Positions 61,239 through 64,000 of a stretch of DNA of 64,000 nucleotides are shown here, piece after piece. Every line of letters starts with the position of its first letter. Position 1 is the first letter of the stretch. This DNA comes from Bacteroidetes bacterium GWF2_41_31 (GTDB lineage: Bacteria; Bacteroidota; Bacteroidia; Bacteroidales; F082): positions 62,001 to 126,000 of the forward strand of contig MEOL01000017.1 of the NCBI GenBank assembly GCA_001769215.1, in the 5' to 3' direction. Both the position numbers and the translations under genes were made by a program. The notes under the pieces were generated by a model. The model ran no database searches. It saw only the letters and a list, made by a program, of their open reading frames with translations, and had not been told where the DNA came from.

Positions 61239-64000
61239 CTATATTTTAATAATTTTCTTGACAATAATGCCTTTATTCGTTGTCAAGTAAATGAAGTATA
61301 TCCCCTTAGAAAGAGATTGTAAATTTAAATTATACTCTTCACTTTGGTTTTCAATATTGACTGTTGGAATAACAGAAAGACCCGTCATATTAGCAATATT
61401 GATGTGTTTAATTTGCAAACCTGTAAACGTTATCAAAAGAAAATCTTTAGTTGGATTTGGGTGAACTTCAATCAGAAATGGAATCTGACTTATGCTTACC
61501 GAATTATCTACATGTATCGCAAGCGAATCGCTGGCAACGATACCGCATTCGTTAATTGCATATACCTTGAGACTAGCTTCACCAATCCCTTGCCATATTA
61601 ATGTGACTTCTAAACCGTTTGGATTCAGATTAGCAATCTCGGGAGGAGTGATTTCCCAAAAATAACCGGATGCTCCTGCTGTTGTAGTGGTAAAATAAGA
61701 GGTAAAAGATGTGAAATGCAAGTCGACAGTATCAGGTCCATCTGGTTTTGTGGGTTGTTCCGGGATATCCGATACCTCCACAGTTATTGAATCTGTAACT
61801 GTAGAATTACCATCGTTAACTTCAATAATATAATCCGTGGTAATAATGGGCGATGCAATAGGGTTAGGAAGATTACTTGTAAAGCCTTGTGGTAAACTAG
61901 TCCATGAATAACTATAGTTCCCTGAGCCGTTACTTGCTAAAGCATTAAGTTGAGTATTATCACCGATGCAAATATCTTGAGGAATAGCTGTTGCAACAAC
62001 AGAAAGAGCTCCTCCAGTAACCGTGACGATCATTTGATCTGTCTCATAACAAGCTGTTGCTTCATCAGTAACGGTTAATGTAAATATTGTAGATGAACCT
62101 AACGCAAGGGTATTGGGATTCTGAATATTTGGATTTTCTAAAAGTTCAATTGGAGACCATAACCAAGAATAATTACCAGATCCGCTATTCGCATTTCCAT
62201 ATAAAGTTGTTGATGAACCATTAGTAATAGTCTGATCGCTTCCAGCATCCACAGATAGTAAATTTACCGTTACTTCAAGAATAGAAGAAATACCATTACC
62301 GCAATTATTTGAAGGTGTAACACTAACTGTTCCTCCTGTTGAACCAGTTGTTGTTGAAATGGAATTGCTATTCTGCCCACTGGTGATGGTCCACCCTGCC
62401 GGTACAGACCAAAAATAACTTACGCCTGAAACAGCAGTAACAGAATAGTATTGGTCTGTTCCTGAACATACATTGTCATCACCAGTAATGTTACCCGGTT
62501 GGCTGGGAACTGCACTCAAATTAACACTTAAAGAGGATGCTATTCCATCTCCACATATATTTGAAGGGGTAACGGTAATGTTTCCTGAGATAACTCCCGC
62601 ATTTGTGATGATTGAATTTGTTCCTTGACCTGAAACTATTGTCCAATCATTTGGTACCTCCCATAAATAGGAGACCCCATTAATATTTGACACGGAATAA
62701 GATAGGTTCGTCGTATTTTCACATGCAGATGAAACTCCCGAAATGGCTGATGGCTGTGCAGGAGTTGTTTGGGGAGTAATTAAAAGTGTTGAAAATGGCC
62801 CGTTTCCACAAATATTTGATGGTACGACCTGTATGTCACCGCTATTTGGCCCAATATTAATTGTTATTGAGTTCGTTCCTTGTCCTGAAGTGATTGTAGA
62901 CCCATTGGGAATCGTCCATGTGTAATTAATCCCACTAATATTAGTTACAGAGTATATCTGACTAATACCTACACATGGTTCAGTTATTCCGGAGATAGAA
63001 GAAGGTTGATCCGGTATAAATTCTACGGCAGTAACAAGCGTTTGTGTCGGACCATTTCCACATGTAGTACTTGGGGTTACTTGAATATCACCAGATAATT
63101 GACCCACATTTACACTAATAGCATTTGTACCCTGTCCTGAGATTATATTCCAATCTCCAGGAAGAATCCAGGAATAATCTACACCACTTACATTCGTAAC
63201 GTTATAAGTTTCAGAACCGCCTTCACATGGTGTTTGATTTCCATATATTTCCGATGGTTGTTCAGGCAAAACACACTGACTATGATAACGCGCAATTGCA
63301 AATTCCATGTTGCCATTTAAGAAACTTGTTCCTGCAACCAATATTTTTTCATCATCCTGAAGGAGAGAACTATAGGCAGCATCAACTGAGGATCCAATAG
63401 GACTAAGTACAGTACCATTTAGTCCAAAAGTTAAATCATCACTACTATCCTGATTAAACCTACAAATGAAAAAATCTAGATCTCCATTAAAATAATTATA
63501 GTAATATGAACCAGCCGCAATAATTTTTCCATCTGCTTGTACATTTACCGACCTTACGTAATCATCCTCATCGCTTATTGGTTTAATTATTTTCCCAGAG
63601 TTTCCAAATTGAGTATCAAAATATCCGTTTGCATTTAACCGTATAAGCAATAGATCAAAATCATTAGAACCTACTCTGGTAAACCCGCCTAGCACTATTT
63701 TATCATCCTGCTGAATAGCAATTGAATAGATTTCATCTTTTCCTCCCGCGATATCCAATAAAGTCAAACCATTATTCCCAAAAGAAGAATCCAAAGTTCC
63801 ATCTGAATTATACTTAGCGACAAATACGTCATGATTATTTCCATTTATTACATAGTACCCACTCACAAAAAATTTTCCATCACTTTGTATTGCAATACAA
63901 TAACCAAAATCAGAATACGAGCCAATTGCTGTTAATACAATTCCTCCAGTTCCAAATGTATTATCAAGTGTTCCATCACTATTATAGCGCACAATTGCAA
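61239..64000 (-). CDS. C-terminal part of a large T9SS repeat protein (delta-60 and PKD-like repeats)
   Basis: The frame stays open to the right edge of the window, so a GTG at 63992 is not the true start; at least 919 residues are visible. The order is: at least four delta-60-type repeats (AKYNSDGTLDSSFGNNGL and similar) at about 1-250; four PKD-like repeats of about 80 residues, each with a Cys pair and a SGQGTNSI or close variant, from about 250-570; two SprB-like segments (GSGNYSWLWSP; GSGNYSYSWTS); and a short Ig-like domain. The T9SS type A sorting domain follows (IEVHPNPTKDFLLITFTG ... IVKKIIKI). Function is probably surface adhesion or matrix contact. The full length cannot be judged. 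Confidence 0.85.
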   Translation of the reverse strand, partial: AIVRYNSDGTLDNTFGTGGIVLTAIGSYSDFGYCIAIQSDGKFFVSGYYVINGNNHDVFVAKYNSDGTLDSSFGNNGLTLLDIAGGKDEIYSIAIQQDDKIVLGGFTRVGSNDFDLLLIRLNANGYFDTQFGNSGKIIKPISDEDDYVRSVNVQADGKIIAAGSYYYNYFNGDLDFFICRFNQDSSDDLTFGLNGTVLSPIGSSVDAAYSSLLQDDEKILVAGTSFLNGNMEFAIARYHSQCVLPEQPSEIYGNQTPCEGGSETYNVTNVSGVDYSWILPGDWNIISGQGTNAISVNVGQLSGDIQVTPSTTCGNGPTQTLVTAVEFIPDQPSSISGITEPCVGISQIYSVTNISGINYTWTIPNGSTITSGQGTNSITINIGPNSGDIQVVPSNICGNGPFSTLLITPQTTPAQPSAISGVSSACENTTNLSYSVSNINGVSYLWEVPNDWTIVSGQGTNSIITNAGVISGNITVTPSNICGDGIASSLSVNLSAVPSQPGNITGDDNVCSGTDQYYSVTAVSGVSYFWSVPAGWTITSGQNSNSISTTTGSTGGTVSVTPSNNCGNGISSILEVTVNLLSVDAGSDQTITNGSSTTLYGNANSGSGNYSWLWSPIELLENPNIQNPNTLALGSSTIFTLTVTDEATACYETDQMIVTVTGGALSVVATAIPQDICIGDNTQLNALASNGSGNYSYSWTSLPQGFTSNLPNPIASPIITTDYIIEVNDGNSTVTDSITVEVSDIPEQPTKPDGPDTVDLHFTSFTSYFTTTTAGASGYFWEITPPEIANLNPNGLEVTLIWQGIGEASLKVYAINECGIVASDSLAIHVDNSVSISQIPFLIEVHPNPTKDFLLITFTGLQIKHINIANMTGLSVIPTVNIENQSEEYNLNLQSLSKGIYFIYLTTNKGIIVKKIIKI

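Noticed and set aside
1-64000. rRNA, tRNA or complete insertion sequence
   Set aside because: No cloverleaf-like conserved tRNA sequence, ribosomal RNA stretch or transposase gene was recognised on either strand by eye; this is a limit of manual reading.

Overview
The window looks like a chromosome segment from a member of the Bacteroidetes, most likely an anaerobic or facultative Bacteroidia/Marinilabiliales-type marine or sediment organism. The evidence is of four kinds. Secreted proteins end in type IX secretion (T9SS) type A sorting domains. Several promoters fit the Bacteroidetes pattern (TTG, about 19 bases, TAnnTTTG). There is a two-subunit methylmalonyl-CoA mutase and a glycyl radical enzyme. 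Short palindromic repeats are frequent between genes. No rRNA, tRNA, CRISPR array or complete insertion sequence was seen.

Layout. 1-4.8 kb: 5' part of a secreted propeller-like protein, a small secreted protein with three copies of a YIDDIPFNT-like motif, a cobalamin-binding radical SAM protein and two small membrane or exported proteins. 5.0-12.0 kb: a tight six-gene operon encoding a PqqD-like protein, an ATP-grasp ligase, a fold-III PLP decarboxylase, a urea-transporter/M23-peptidase fusion, a TPR plus outer-membrane-barrel protein and a periplasmic TPR protein. This is the best candidate for an undescribed system. 12-25.6 kb: ComB-like phosphatase, a T9SS Asp-box protein, PBP1A, a HypD-like glycyl radical enzyme with a short activase, and mutA-mutB closed by a strong terminator.

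25.6-32 kb is an accessory stretch: an AAA/DUF4143 ATPase behind a duplicated promoter-palindrome unit, a SNF2 helicase, and an ATPase/Toprim-like pair that resembles a phage-defence module. 32-38 kb: AsmA-like protein, SRAP protein, a CbpA co-chaperone with a small overlapping partner, then a four-unit tandem array (about 190 bp per unit) of REP-like palindromes. 38-47 kb: glycogen branching enzyme; a MarR/NAD(P)-binding protein/ene-reductase cluster; an intergenic region dense in inverted repeats; an MsbA-type ABC exporter; a glycosyltransferase with a lipid kinase. 47-54.5 kb: exported proteins (endonuclease I, a large T9SS protein, a small protein with a C-terminal membrane anchor, C69 dipeptidase). 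54.6-64 kb: a glycosyltransferase, a DUF433/DUF5615 toxin-antitoxin pair bracketed by direct repeats, an omega-amidase with its aminotransferase, NDH-2, phosphoglycerate kinase, and the C-terminal part of a large T9SS repeat protein.

Working together: mutA/mutB points to succinate-propionate metabolism. The glycyl radical enzyme points to anaerobic amino-acid (hydroxyproline-type) breakdown. The aminotransferase and omega-amidase form a glutamine transaminase-omega-amidase route. PBP1A, AsmA, the ABC exporter, the glycosyltransferases and the lipid kinase serve the envelope. All family assignments come from reading motifs and from memory of the families; no database search was run.
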